Below, in pieces: positions 54,280-62,499 of a stretch of 64,000 nucleotides of DNA. Made by a program: the position numbers and the translations under genes. The notes under the pieces were generated by a model that did not search any database, was not told where the DNA came from, and saw only the letters and a program-made list of their open reading frames with translations. The stretch covers positions 620,001 through 684,000 of the forward strand of contig NZ_CP053452.2 in NCBI RefSeq assembly GCF_013128195.2, written 5' to 3'. How positions within the stretch are numbered: the first letter of the stretch is position 1; every line of letters starts with the position of its first letter. Source of the stretch: Frigoriglobus tundricola. GTDB lineage: Bacteria; Planctomycetota; Planctomycetia; Gemmatales; Gemmataceae.

Positions 54280-54802
54280 GGGCGTCGAGCGGCCGACGAA
54301 GGTGCTGCCCGGCGGAGGCGGTGACCTGCTCACGCCCGACGAGATCGCGGTGTGGAGCTATGTGAAGTGGCTGGAGAGCGAGGTGGCGCGGATGAAGGAG
54401 TCGGCGGAAGTGGTAACCGCCACCTCCAACACGACCGCGGCCAACACGTCGCCCCCGATGAGCCCGGACGCGCCCAACACGTTGGGGTCCCACCCGGTCG
54501 ATGCTTCCAACCTCGTGCCGGACAACGAGGCCAACACCTCCAACTCCGGCTTCTCAAAGCGAAAGTTGGCCGAGCAGGAGTTGTTGCGGACGCCTTACGC
54601 GAGCAATGTCGCGATCGGCGAACGGCTCGGCGTCTCGGACGAGTGGATTCGTCGCGTGCGGAAAGAACTGGAGGCAGCCGGGCGGTTGGAGCCGATGGGC
54701 ACGGTCGCGCGGCGGGACGGCACGAGCTATACGACCGGCACGGTTGGCGTGGCCGCCGCGAGAACCGATGGGACGAGCGAATCGGACTCCACCACCGGCT
54801 GA
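54206..54802 (+). CDS. Putative HTH regulator
   Basis: Start ATG 54206 has an AGGAG site 8 bases upstream and gives 198 residues. The N-terminus is alanine-rich. Residues 40-60 form a helix (DEIAVWSYVKWLESEVARMKESAE). A threonine, asparagine and proline-rich linker covers about 65-115. The C-terminal HTH reads KRKLAEQELLRTPYASNVAIGERLGVSDEWIRRVRKELEAAG (about 118-160), a classical DNA-binding helix pair. It may control the late genes or act as a small terminase partner. Confidence 0.55.
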   Translation: MTIAAAAPAPAMPYRVAMLRYGIGEGVERPTKVLPGGGGDLLTPDEIAVWSYVKWLESEVARMKESAEVVTATSNTTAANTSPPMSPDAPNTLGSHPVDASNLVPDNEANTSNSGFSKRKLAEQELLRTPYASNVAIGERLGVSDEWIRRVRKELEAAGRLEPMGTVARRDGTSYTTGTVGVAAARTDGTSESDSTTG

Positions 54803-54812
54803 GGTTGTAGAC

Positions 54813-55100
54813 GTGGCGCTGAACTCACGGCAACTCCGGTTCATTGCGGCGTACCTGCAGGGGCTTCGCGAGGGTACGCCGTGCGCAACTACGGCGTACT
54901 TGTCGGCGGGATACAGGGCCAGCAGGGAGTCCGCCCATGCGTCCGCGAGCCGCTTGTTAGCCTCCGAGCCGGTCCAACAACTTGTGCGGCCGGCCGCACA
55001 AGCGATCGAGGCGGCCCGCCTCCAACAGGTCCGCGGGTTGGAGGCCATGCGGGACCAAATCATGGAACAGTATGGATCGGCGCCCGTGCACACAGAGTAG
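54813..55100 (+). CDS. Terminase small subunit-like protein
   Basis: GTG 54813 gives 95 residues. LNSRQLRFIAAYLQG..CATTAYLSAGYRASRESAHASASRLLASEPVQQLVR matches the N-terminal helix-turn-helix and helical part of phage small terminases (xxKQxxFvxxYLxd, tqAa.rAGYs, a.~~a.rLL~~~~V). Small terminase recognises pac/cos DNA and recruits the large subunit. Here no large terminase follows. The assignment rests on sequence pattern and should be tested by structure prediction. Confidence 0.65.
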   Translation: MALNSRQLRFIAAYLQGLREGTPCATTAYLSAGYRASRESAHASASRLLASEPVQQLVRPAAQAIEAARLQQVRGLEAMRDQIMEQYGSAPVHTE

Positions 55101-55218
55101 GCCAAAACCGGGGGTTGGCTTGGAGGTTGGAGCCGCCCTGAACCAAACGTTACCTGCTGTGTGATGATTGGGCTTAGCGTCTGTGAGTGCTAAGGGTCCG
55201 TCACGCGAGGAGCGTCCG

Positions 55219-55443
55219 ATGTACGACCGCATCGTCAACGCGCTGGAGGAGTTCGGGCTTCGCCTCTGCGCGGACTCGGTTCCCGTGCGGGACGCTGACG
55301 ACCTGGCCGCCCGCATTGACATCGCGGCCCGAAATTTCGCTGCTGGCCGACGCAAAGCACTCCGGCGAAGTCGATCGCGGGAGTACGGGCTGGAGGGTAC
55401 TCCAACTCTCGCGCCCGAACCGTGGTACGGCCCCGGACGTTAG
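55219..55443 (+). CDS. Small phage protein
   Basis: ATG 55219 has a GAGGAGCG site 7-8 bases upstream and gives 74 residues. The N-terminus is helical (MYDRIVNALEEFGLRLCADSVP), followed by a region (DADDLAARIDIAARNFAAGRRKALRR) rich in arginine. No family is recognised. Confidence 0.45.
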   Translation: MYDRIVNALEEFGLRLCADSVPVRDADDLAARIDIAARNFAAGRRKALRRSRSREYGLEGTPTLAPEPWYGPGR

Positions 55444-55490
55444 GGCCTGTTTGTGATCTTGTTAGCCTCAACATTCCGCGAAGGAACACC

Positions 55491-55898
55491 ATGTCCGCCA
55501 CCAATGCCGACCCGAACCCGGCCGCCAGCCCCCAGAGCGACGAGCAGCGGCTGACCGCCGCCCTCGCGAACGTCGCCGCCCTCACCCGCGGCCTCACCGA
55601 TAGCCTGGGTGAGGCCTTGCAGGGTCCGGTGGCGTTGCTGCAGGCGTTGTCGAAGGCCACGCGAATGACCGGCTCTGAGACAGCGATCTACGGCCAGTCC
55701 ACGGAAAACACCTGTACCCTGTACTTCGCCAGCGCGAAAGATCTGCGAGCGGCCTTCGGCCTCCTCCGCGCCCTCCTGGCCAACTCCCCGCAGACGGCCA
55801 ACACCCCGTCCCAGTCGGCCGGCTCACCCTTCGATCACTGGCTGGCGCCGCTCGCGGACTTGAAGCCGCCCGGAGACGGGACGCAGCCCACGGCATGA
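55491..55898 (+). CDS. Hypothetical protein upstream of the tail chaperone
   Basis: ATG 55491 has a GAAGGAACACC site and gives 135 residues. A helical region (EQRLTAALANVAALTRGLTDSLGEALQGPVALLQALSKATRM) is followed by a short strand-rich part (ETAIYGQSTENTCTLYFASAKDL) and a proline-rich end. It takes the place where a head-tail connector or major tail protein gene might be expected, but it is not recognised as one. Confidence 0.45.
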   Translation: MSATNADPNPAASPQSDEQRLTAALANVAALTRGLTDSLGEALQGPVALLQALSKATRMTGSETAIYGQSTENTCTLYFASAKDLRAAFGLLRALLANSPQTANTPSQSAGSPFDHWLAPLADLKPPGDGTQPTA

Positions 55899-55958
55899 CG
55901 AGGCGGTCGGTAAGGGGCATTCTCGCTCGCGTTGGTTCTCACAGTTATGGAGCACACC

Positions 55959-56261
55959 ATGTCCGAGTTGGTCATCACCGACGACGGGTTCATTGCCGTG
56001 AAAATTGGTGACGTGGAAGCCGTCATCGATTCGTATCAGATGCACAATCAGTTATTAGACATCGACGCGAAGCTTGCCGACGAGATGCCGGAGGCCAGCC
56101 CGGCGGCCCGTGCGGTGGCGTTCAACGAGCGTGTCGCGGCGCTGCTCCAGCCAAAGTTCGGCACCGTGAGCCACCGGGCCGCGGACAAGTTCGCGCAGGC
56201 GCTGTTCCGGGCGGTCGAAGAGCTAAAAAAAGCCGACGCGGCCGCGCCGACGCCCGCCTAG
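55959..56261 (+). CDS. Tail assembly chaperone, short form (gpG-like)
   Basis: ATG 55959 is preferred because GGAG lies 6 bases upstream. This gives 100 residues in frame 0 (MSELVITDDGFIAVKIGDVEAVIDSYQMHN, then a helix LADEMPEASPAARAVAFNERVAALLQPKFGTVSHRAADKFAQALFRAVEELKK). It ends at TAG 56259-56261. The last codons before the stop include the A7 slippery site. Short and long chaperone forms are typical of phage tail modules and act on the tape measure protein. Confidence 0.75.
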   Translation: MSELVITDDGFIAVKIGDVEAVIDSYQMHNQLLDIDAKLADEMPEASPAARAVAFNERVAALLQPKFGTVSHRAADKFAQALFRAVEELKKADAAAPTPA

Positions 56262-56284
56262 CGTTCCACTACGGCGCGGCCGCG
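56225..56284 (+). promoter_or_regulatory. Programmed -1 frameshift signal (A_AAA_AAA slippery site plus stem)
   Basis: Seven As (56225-56231) are positioned as A_AAA_AAA in frame 0. Four bases downstream of the following G, a perfect 12-bp stem CGCGGCCGCGCC (56237-56248) pairs with GGCGCGGCCGCG (56273-56284) around a 24-base loop. The stop codon of frame 0 (56259-56261) lies in the loop. This layout matches the classical gpG/gpGT frameshift. Confidence 0.85.
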
Positions 56285-56497
56285 CTGAGCCTCCCGCCCG
56301 GGCAGAAGCTCGTCCTGCTCGCCCAACTCGACGGCGTGTTGGCCGAGGAGGAGCTGCGCGCCACGGGCGGCGCGGGCCTCTCCACCGAAGCGTACTTCCA
56401 CCTGGTGGAGGCGGCGACCGGGAGCACGGCGGCGGCCGAGCGGGCGGCGCGGAAGCGGGTGGCCGAGCAAATGCGGAACGGGCAGACGCCCAGCTGA
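56231..56497 (+). CDS. Tail assembly chaperone, -1 frameshift extension (gpGT-like)
   Basis: After slipping on the A-run the ribosome would read AGC onward in the -1 frame and make an 88-residue extension: a basic link, then FHYGAAALSLPPGQKLVLLAQLDGVLAEEELRATGG, YFHLVEAATGSTAAAERAARKRV and a stop at 56495-56497. The fused product would have about 179 residues. No ATG, GTG or TTG lies in this frame until 56333, so the conserved part cannot be translated independently. This strongly supports the frameshift model. Confidence 0.8.
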   Translation, partial: SRRGRADARLAFHYGAAALSLPPGQKLVLLAQLDGVLAEEELRATGGAGLSTEAYFHLVEAATGSTAAAERAARKRVAEQMRNGQTPS

Positions 56498-56510
56498 AAT
56501 AAGGTGCAGC

Positions 56511-58035
56511 ATGGCAGACGCGCGTTTAGTCATTTCGATCCGGGACGACGGCCCGACCGCCGAGCGCCCCCCCGGCGCGCCCGGCAATCCGGCGGACCGG
56601 GCCACGGACGCCGCGTGGGTAACGGCATCGATCGCGGCGGCGCGCGCCGAAGAGGACTACTACCGCCGGGCTGCTGCTGGCGTGCTCCCCGCCGGCCGGG
56701 GCGTGGCCGGCGGGGCTCATCTCCGCCCGGCGCACCACCTCCGGCCCCAGTAGGCGGCCTGCCCGCCAGTCCGCCCCGCGCCCGCGGGGGCGCTCGTGGT
56801 CCGATCTGGGGTTCGACGAGCAGCGCAAGGCGGCCCTCAACGGCCGGCCCGAGGGCGTTACCGATCGCGAATGGGAGGCGTACGGTCGGCAGAACGCGCG
56901 CCTCGGGGCCTCGGCGGCACGCGTCTCCGGCCGGGCGAGCGCTCAGGCCCAGCGCCGCCGGGAAGAGGAAGAGGAGCAGGCCCGCGCGCAGGCCGAAGAG
57001 GACGCCCGGACGTTCGCCCGCGGACGCGACCGGCGCGAGCGGGCCGCGGCTCAGGAGGCTTCCGAGCGGGCCCAACTCGAAAACCGACGGCGCGCTGAAT
57101 CGCATGCCCGGTCCGAGGCGGGAACGGTCGCCGGGGCCGGTTTCGGACGCTACGCCGGAGCTGCGATCGGCACCGCCGTTGCGCCCGGGGTAGGTACGGC
57201 CATCGGCGCCGTGGGCGGCGGCCTCTTGGGGGGCCTCGTTGGCGGCCGCGTGGCGGGCGAGCGGGACGCGGCGAAAGACGAGAAAGAAGGCAAAGGCGGC
57301 GTCCGCGGGCAACTCGAGGCCGGCGCCGACGGTGTCAGCCAGGCGCTGCGGTTTGCGGGCGACGTGGTCCAGAACTACGGTGAGCGCTTTCAGAAAGTCG
57401 CCCAGGGCGACGCGGTCGGCGCCCTGAACAAGGCCGTGGAGGGGGCCGCGCACGTGGTGGAGCAGATCCCCGTCGTCGGCAAGCCGCTCGCCGAGGGGAT
57501 GACCTTAGCCCGGAAGGCGCTCCAGGCGTTCAAGGACACCGTGGACGCGTTCGCCACCCGCGGGCGGGAGATCTCAGGCTACAACGGCGCGCTGGCCGCG
57601 TCGGTCGCCCGCCAGGACGTGACCCGGACGCTCACGGACATCCGCGAAGCGCAGATGCTCGGCGACAAGTACGCCAAGCTCATCGACGGGCAGACGCGCT
57701 TCGAGGAGACGCTCAAAGCGGGACTGTTGCCGCTAAAAGAATTCGTGCTCGACGTGCTGACTAAGTGGATGGACGTCATCCTGGAATACATGATCAAAGG
57801 GCTCGAACTCCTTAACAAATTGAACCCCTTCGGGGACATCCTCGGCGACATGGCCGCCAGCGCGCGCGAGACGCGCGACCTGCTCCGCGGCGACGGCGAC
57901 CCCCGCTTCGGAAGCGGTTCAAGCCTGGTGGACGCGTGGCTCCGGGCACCGCTCGGCACCCGCCCGGCGCCCGGCGAGCGGCTCCCCCCGGACGTTGGCG
58001 GCCTCGGCGTCCCCCTGTTCGCTCCCGGCCGGTAA
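56511..58035 (+). CDS. Tape measure-like tail protein, frameshifted in this sequence
   Basis: The gene follows the tail chaperone directly, as tape measure genes do. From ATG 56511 the frame reads MADARLVISIRDDGPTAERP to AEEDYYRRAAAG and then ends at 56753. The +1 frame continues without a start codon from about 56700 (WSDLGFDEQRKAALNGRPEG) to 58035, with a coiled-coil, glutamate-rich middle, glycine-rich hydrophobic stretches (AGAAIGTAVAPGVGTAIGAV and GGGLLGGLVGG) and a helical C-terminus. The combined protein has about 507 residues. The frame break is near 56660-56720. It could be a mutation, an assembly error or a second recoding site. Confidence 0.65.
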
Positions 58036-58044
58036 GGAGAGGTC

Positions 58045-59967
58045 ATGGCGCTCGAACGCTTCGGCGACCCGATGCACGCCCAGTACGGTTCGCACGTATT
58101 TAGTGCGGCGGCGGAAACGACGGATCTACGCATCACGCCCACTTATGACGCCGCGGGCCGGACGGTCCCCTATTCCGTCTACAGCATCACGATCAGGGAG
58201 TACATTTCTCCGTCGATCGGCGGAATCGCGGTCGCTCCGACTTCGGCCCAGATCCTCACCGCGGCCGCCGTGAAAAGTGCGATTGCAACCCTCTCCAAGA
58301 ACGGCGACGTCTTCCGCTATCAAAGCCGCGGGCTCGGCGACCTCACCATCAATACGGGCGCGACGACGGACGTCGTGTGGGGACCCAAGCCGCGCGTCAT
58401 CGGAGTGAAATTGCACGGCGGCCTGACCGTCGAGCTGACGTGGACCGTCGAGGTCGCCATCCCGAACTGCGCCGACGCGGTGTTCAAGTTCGCGCTGATG
58501 GAATTCAACTTCAAGCTCTCGTTCGACAAGGACCGCCAGGGCTACACCACCCGCGTCTACTCCGGGTTCCTTCGGATTCCGCAGACCAAGCGGAGCGTCG
58601 GCGACCGCACCCTCTCCGACAGCGCCGACGCGTACCTGGAGAAGATCTACCCGCCCATGCTCCCCGGGTTCCGCCGCATCCCCGGATCGTGGGTGCTTTC
58701 GGAGGACAGATGCCGGGGCGACTTTACGATCACGGACGAGGAGATGCCCCCGACCGCGCCGCCGGTGGGCTGCATCGAGGTGGAATCGAACCACGTGTAC
58801 CACACGACCGGCTCGCTGGCCAAATGGGGCGTGACGCTGTCGGCGAAGTACGACATCCAGCGCGGCGCGAGCCCGGTGTTCGCGGTTCAGGCGTTCCTGG
58901 CGCTGCTCAGTGCCCGCATGGCGACCGACGTGGCCGGGATGAAGGTCGGGGACGGGCTCGACCTGAGCGGTACCGATCTCGCCCCGAAGCTCAAGCCGTT
59001 TCTGGACAACAAATCGAAGCCGATCTCACTGATCCCGGTTGCGGCGTCGGCCTCGGAGCCGAACATCTACGGCCGCACGCAGGCGCAACTGTCCGTCACC
59101 CTGGCCTTCGCCGGCGTCGGGTTCGGGGCCGTGTTCGCAAAGAGCAGCCTCTGGACGTCAGTACCGGCGGCGGCCGGCGGCGTGTGGAAGGACTGGGCGC
59201 TCAACGTGGGCACCCTGCTCGGCCCGCGGGGCTACGCTCAGCTCGTGTTCCGGCCGAACGAAGACTCCATCGTGGACCTGTGCGGCAGGACGAGCGCTGC
59301 CACGCCCGGCGGCGGCGCCGGCAGCACCATCGGCGCCCCGCCCGCGGCACCGCCCTCCCCCGGCGGCGGGGGCATCTTTGGCCTCTTCGGCGGGGGCCTC
59401 TCGGGCCTCCTCAGCGGTGCGATCGGGTCCCTGTTCCCGCCCCCCACCCCGGCGACGTCCTGGCTGCACTACAAGTGCGACGCCACCGTTCACGCCGACA
59501 CCGGCCGCGTCGTGGTGACCACGCTCCCGAACAGTCCGATCGTGCCCAGCCCGCAGACCCAGACGGCGGTGTGGGACGTGTTCAACACGCTCCCGGTGGT
59601 GGACGGCCAATCGGCGTCGGCGTTCCCCCCGCTCGCCGGCATCATCGACCAGGGGCCGGGCGGCCAGGGCGGCTCGCAGAGCGACGTCGGGACGGTGACC
59701 ACCCAGCAGCGCACGCGGCCGAAGCTGTACGTGACGATCACCGGGCAGGCGCTGCGCGCGGGGTTCCCGATCCCGATGCCCGAAGTGGTGTCGATCAACG
59801 GCGCGGCCCCGACCCTCATCGGGCGCCCGTACTTCGCGCAGGCCATCGTCGCGAACGGGCTCACCCCGATCGTCCGCGCCGACTGGTCGTACACCTATCT
59901 GTTCACGGATGACGGCGGCCTGCCGTCCGGCCCGGTGCCGGTCGTGCCCACCGGGTTCCTGACGTGA
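58045..59967 (+). CDS. Large tail structural protein of the element
   Basis: This is a 640-residue protein with an AAGGAGAGG ribosome site. No family is recognised. The N-terminal 430 residues look beta-rich (YSVYSITIREYISPSIGG; LTVELTWTVEVAIPNCADAVFKFALMEFNFKLSF; YHTTGSLAKWGVTLSAKYDIQ). A low-complexity glycine and proline region lies at about 430-475 (GGGAGSTIGAPPAAPPSPGG, then GIFGLFGGGLSGLLSGAIGS). The C-terminal 160 residues are beta-rich. Position after the tape measure suggests a distal tail or hub protein. Confidence 0.6.
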   Translation: MALERFGDPMHAQYGSHVFSAAAETTDLRITPTYDAAGRTVPYSVYSITIREYISPSIGGIAVAPTSAQILTAAAVKSAIATLSKNGDVFRYQSRGLGDLTINTGATTDVVWGPKPRVIGVKLHGGLTVELTWTVEVAIPNCADAVFKFALMEFNFKLSFDKDRQGYTTRVYSGFLRIPQTKRSVGDRTLSDSADAYLEKIYPPMLPGFRRIPGSWVLSEDRCRGDFTITDEEMPPTAPPVGCIEVESNHVYHTTGSLAKWGVTLSAKYDIQRGASPVFAVQAFLALLSARMATDVAGMKVGDGLDLSGTDLAPKLKPFLDNKSKPISLIPVAASASEPNIYGRTQAQLSVTLAFAGVGFGAVFAKSSLWTSVPAAAGGVWKDWALNVGTLLGPRGYAQLVFRPNEDSIVDLCGRTSAATPGGGAGSTIGAPPAAPPSPGGGGIFGLFGGGLSGLLSGAIGSLFPPPTPATSWLHYKCDATVHADTGRVVVTTLPNSPIVPSPQTQTAVWDVFNTLPVVDGQSASAFPPLAGIIDQGPGGQGGSQSDVGTVTTQQRTRPKLYVTITGQALRAGFPIPMPEVVSINGAAPTLIGRPYFAQAIVANGLTPIVRADWSYTYLFTDDGGLPSGPVPVVPTGFLT

Positions 59968-60061
59968 GTGGGACAACTTCAACCCGTCGGCAGGACCATG
60001 CAGCCGTTGAGCAATGCGGCCTGATCGCTGTCGCAAGTCGTTGGCATACGTGTCGAAAGGG

Positions 60062-60403
60062 TCACTGTTGCTCATTATCAGCGAATTGACGCAGCAGCTC
60101 GATTCTCTCCCGTTTGCTCGGCAGTGTCTTTGCATGCGCGTGAAGCTCGGGCGCGACCGCTCGGATGAGAAACGCCACCTCCTGCCGACTCACGGAGTCG
60201 TGCATCAGCTCCTCGGCCAGGGCGTCCCACAAGGCCGGATCGATTCGCGCCGCTGCGAGTTTCGCGGCGAAACTATCCAAGTCCGGCGGCGGCGGCGGTT
60301 CCGGTCGGATGGGCACATTCCAGGCGCGAGCGATCTGCTCCGCCTGCGCGCGGTCCTTCGAAGTACGGAGCAGGTTGTCCCACTTCGCGTAATCGGGTTG
60401 CAT
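60062..60403 (-). CDS. Small hypothetical protein
   Basis: ATG 60403 gives 113 residues (a TTG at 60439 would add 12). It contains MQPDYAKWDNLLRTSKDRAQAEQIARAWNVPIRPEPPPPP, a proline run, and a helical C-terminal region (RIDPALWDALAEELMHDSVSRQEVAFLIRAVAPELHAHAKTLPSKRERIELLRQFADN). It lies just after a truncated P63C gene and might have been part of it. It overlaps the tail of that frame. Confidence 0.45.
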   Translation of the reverse strand: MQPDYAKWDNLLRTSKDRAQAEQIARAWNVPIRPEPPPPPDLDSFAAKLAAARIDPALWDALAEELMHDSVSRQEVAFLIRAVAPELHAHAKTLPSKRERIELLRQFADNEQQ

Positions 60404-60930
60404 CCCGCCGATTGGACCAGAGCCCGACCCGCGCGCCAAGCACGAACCACCTGAGCCGACCCGGATGGGCTAGAGCGGCACGCGGAAGCAGGGCCCGTTT
60501 TTGCGAGCGCAATCACCACGTTCTGGCACATCGCGGCGATGCGCTCCTGGCTCTTGTGGAGCGCGCCAGCAGCGCGCGCGTCGAGGTACACCTTGCAGAT
60601 GTCGGGCAGGATGCAGCAGTCGTAGCCCAGAACGGGCGACTTGTTGCCGACGGGCTGGTAAAGAATTAGCGACACCGAAACGCCCTGGAAAACGTAGGGC
60701 TTCAGGTTGTTTGCACCCATGAAAATGGGCATTTCTAGCGAGTCGGTTTTCCCGGCGATTTTGCCGGTCATCTTGTACCCGATTGCGAGCCGAACGCCCT
60801 GGTCGCTGAGCACCCGCCGGCCGTCCTCCAAGACGGCACACGCGACCTTCCGACCGTTGAAGTCCAGTTCAACCATGTGGGATGCCTTGGGCGGCTGATC
60901 CACACAAACGCGCGTCGCGGGTTGCGACAT
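60205..60930 (-). pseudogene. P63C domain protein, truncated
   Basis: ATG 60930 leads to VACAVLEDGRRVLSDQGVRLAIG, then NLKPYVFQGVSVSLILYQPVGN and the P63C-type segment GYDCCILPDICKVYLDARAAGALHKSQERIAAMCQNVVIALAKTG. P63C proteins are common in phages and mobile elements. The typical end (LVDEATGY) is missing. After about 60500 the frame runs into low-complexity arginine-rich sequence until 60205. Only 60490-60930 resembles the family, so the gene is probably truncated or frameshifted. Confidence 0.55.
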
Positions 60931-61023
60931 CGCACCGGTTTCGCGCAGGAGCCGCGGACGGTCCTCCCGATGTGCATCGGGAGCGTCCGACGCGACCGGC
61001 CCGTAGCGCGCACGCTGGGGGCC

Positions 61024-61290
61024 TCAGACCGGAGGCGTGCCTTCGGCATCACAATCGTCACGGTTGGCGCCTTCCACGGGTGCGGGTTGCTCGGCGGTCG
61101 CCGGCTTCTTCCCCGACGTGCGCTCCAGGGCTTTGATCGTGTTCGCCAGCAGCACCCTCTCCGCCCGGATCTGTGCCAGCCGGCGCGCCGAATCGTACAC
61201 CGCGCGCAGCTTCGGCGGGAGGGTGTTAGGGTCGAACGGCGGGGTATTCGGGCCGGCCGGGGTGCGCGGGCACATCGGCTTGCCGCTCAT
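61024..61290 (-). CDS. Small hypothetical protein
   Basis: ATG 61290 gives 88 residues: a proline-rich start, a helical part (PPKLRAVYDSARRLAQIRAERVLLANTIKALERTSG) and a polar tail. It lies about 80 bases downstream (minus strand) of the hairpin element at 61370-61400. No family is recognised. Confidence 0.45.
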   Translation of the reverse strand: MSGKPMCPRTPAGPNTPPFDPNTLPPKLRAVYDSARRLAQIRAERVLLANTIKALERTSGKKPATAEQPAPVEGANRDDCDAEGTPPV

Positions 61291-61369
61291 GGATGGGAGT
61301 GGTCGGCCTGGAGTATGCCCGCGCCGTCGGTACGGGTCAACGCGCCATCGCCCTGGATTTCCCGTCGTC

Positions 61370-61400
61370 GGCAACCGTGGTGATTTCCACCACGGTTGCC
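61370..61400. promoter_or_regulatory. Hairpin element I (GCAACCGTGGTGATTTC)
   Basis: GGCAACCGTGGTG (61370-61382) pairs perfectly with CACCACGGTTGCC (61388-61400) around ATTTC. It is about 80 bases upstream of the minus-strand gene at 61290. Its loop and most stem positions recur at 63683-63707. Confidence 0.6.
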
Positions 61401-61531
61401 CATTCGGGTTCGTTTGGCCGCTCACTGGAGCGCCGCCGCGGGTCGCACCCGTCCCGTTCGGGATGGCCCGTCCGGGGGAAGGTCGGTACACACCTCGCGT
61501 GCAGGAACTCGGCAACGAAGGAAGGCGTACC

Positions 61532-61771
61532 ATGCCAACGACAGAAAAGTTGCGGCTGGTGAGCCGCGAGGAAGCGTGCCAGCGGCTGGGCTGCTCGAAG
61601 AACACGTTCTTCCGCAAGTGGCACCGCGTGTTCACCGAGACGCGCGAGATCGGGAAGCGGGAGCGGTTTGAGCGGAAGGTCTACAGCGACGAACTGGACT
61701 GCGCCATCGAGAACGCCAGCAAGGCCGCGGCCGCGGTGGCGAACCTGCGGCGGAAGATGAAGCGGCTGTAG
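61532..61771 (+). CDS. Small HTH protein (Xis/AlpA-like)
   Basis: ATG 61532 has GAAGGCGTACC upstream and gives 79 residues. It reads LVSREEACQRLGCSKNTFFRKWHRVFTETREIGKRERFERKVYSDELDCAIENAS, a phage excisionase/AlpA-like helix-turn-helix with a basic C-terminus. It is the only plus-strand gene in the closing cluster and may switch excision or late transcription. Confidence 0.7.
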   Translation: MPTTEKLRLVSREEACQRLGCSKNTFFRKWHRVFTETREIGKRERFERKVYSDELDCAIENASKAAAAVANLRRKMKRL

Positions 61772-61921
61772 CGAAACGAGGGCACAATCGCCGCTTGACG
61801 CTTGTGCGTCCGGGTGCGCGTCGCGCGGGTCGATCTTCATCGCACGCACCGGACGAAAAGGGTATATGCACTGTATACACCCCTGGCGGAAGCTGTGACC
61901 GCCTCTTTGTTTCCAGTAGAC

Positions 61922-61940
61922 GTGTCCACAGTATGGACAC
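61922..61940. other. Short perfect palindrome (GTGTCCA..TGGACAC)
   Basis: GTGTCCA (61922-61928) pairs with TGGACAC (61934-61940) around CAGTA. It is just after the stop of the minus-strand winged-helix gene at 61964 and may be an operator or terminator. Confidence 0.35.
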
Positions 61941-61963
61941 CTTTCTCGTCCTCGTCGAAGCCG

Positions 61964-62419
61964 TCACCGGATCAGCAGCCTGTACCCGTTCCCCGTCGCC
62001 TCGATCAACTCGCCGGGGTAGTCGGGGAACGATGCCTTAAGCGCCTTCTTCAGCTCGCCGATCTGCCAGCGGATCGTGCTCTCTTCGGCCTTGTAGTCAC
62101 CCCACGCCGCGCGCAGGTCATCCACCGTCGCGGTCTCGTTCTCGACCAGCACCCGCAACACGTCCCGTTTGCGCCCGGTGACGGGCACGGCCTTGCCGTC
62201 GAACGTCGCCCCGCGGTCGGTGACGCACCACCCGGCCATCGGCGCCGCCGGCCGCTCGTCCTCCGTCACGGACGCGGACGCGGGAACGGTCATATCCAAC
62301 ACCTTCGCCCCGCGGGTATCGAACACGACGACGCGCGCCGCCCGCTCGCCCGGCGCGACGTGTTCGGCGGCGGCGCGGGCGGACGCCTGGAGCCGTCGGA
62401 TGGGATCGGGTGGGGACAT
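61964..62419 (-). CDS. Winged-helix DNA-binding protein
   Basis: ATG 62419 gives 151 residues. Residues 85-151 (VPVTGRKRDVLRVLVENETATVDDLRAAWGDYKAEESTIRWQIGELKKALKASFPDYPGELIEATGNGYRLLIR) show an OmpR/Trans_reg_C-like winged helix, with the recognition-helix segment near TIRWQIGELKKAL. The first 80 residues are unrecognised. It probably regulates the element. Confidence 0.65.
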   Translation of the reverse strand: MSPPDPIRRLQASARAAAEHVAPGERAARVVVFDTRGAKVLDMTVPASASVTEDERPAAPMAGWCVTDRGATFDGKAVPVTGRKRDVLRVLVENETATVDDLRAAWGDYKAEESTIRWQIGELKKALKASFPDYPGELIEATGNGYRLLIR

Positions 62420-62499
62420 GAGTTGAGCCGGAGAGTGATCGGGAAAGCGGCCGGGCCAAAAGCGCCTGGCCCCAAAAAAGAGGATCGAGGGCACGAGCC

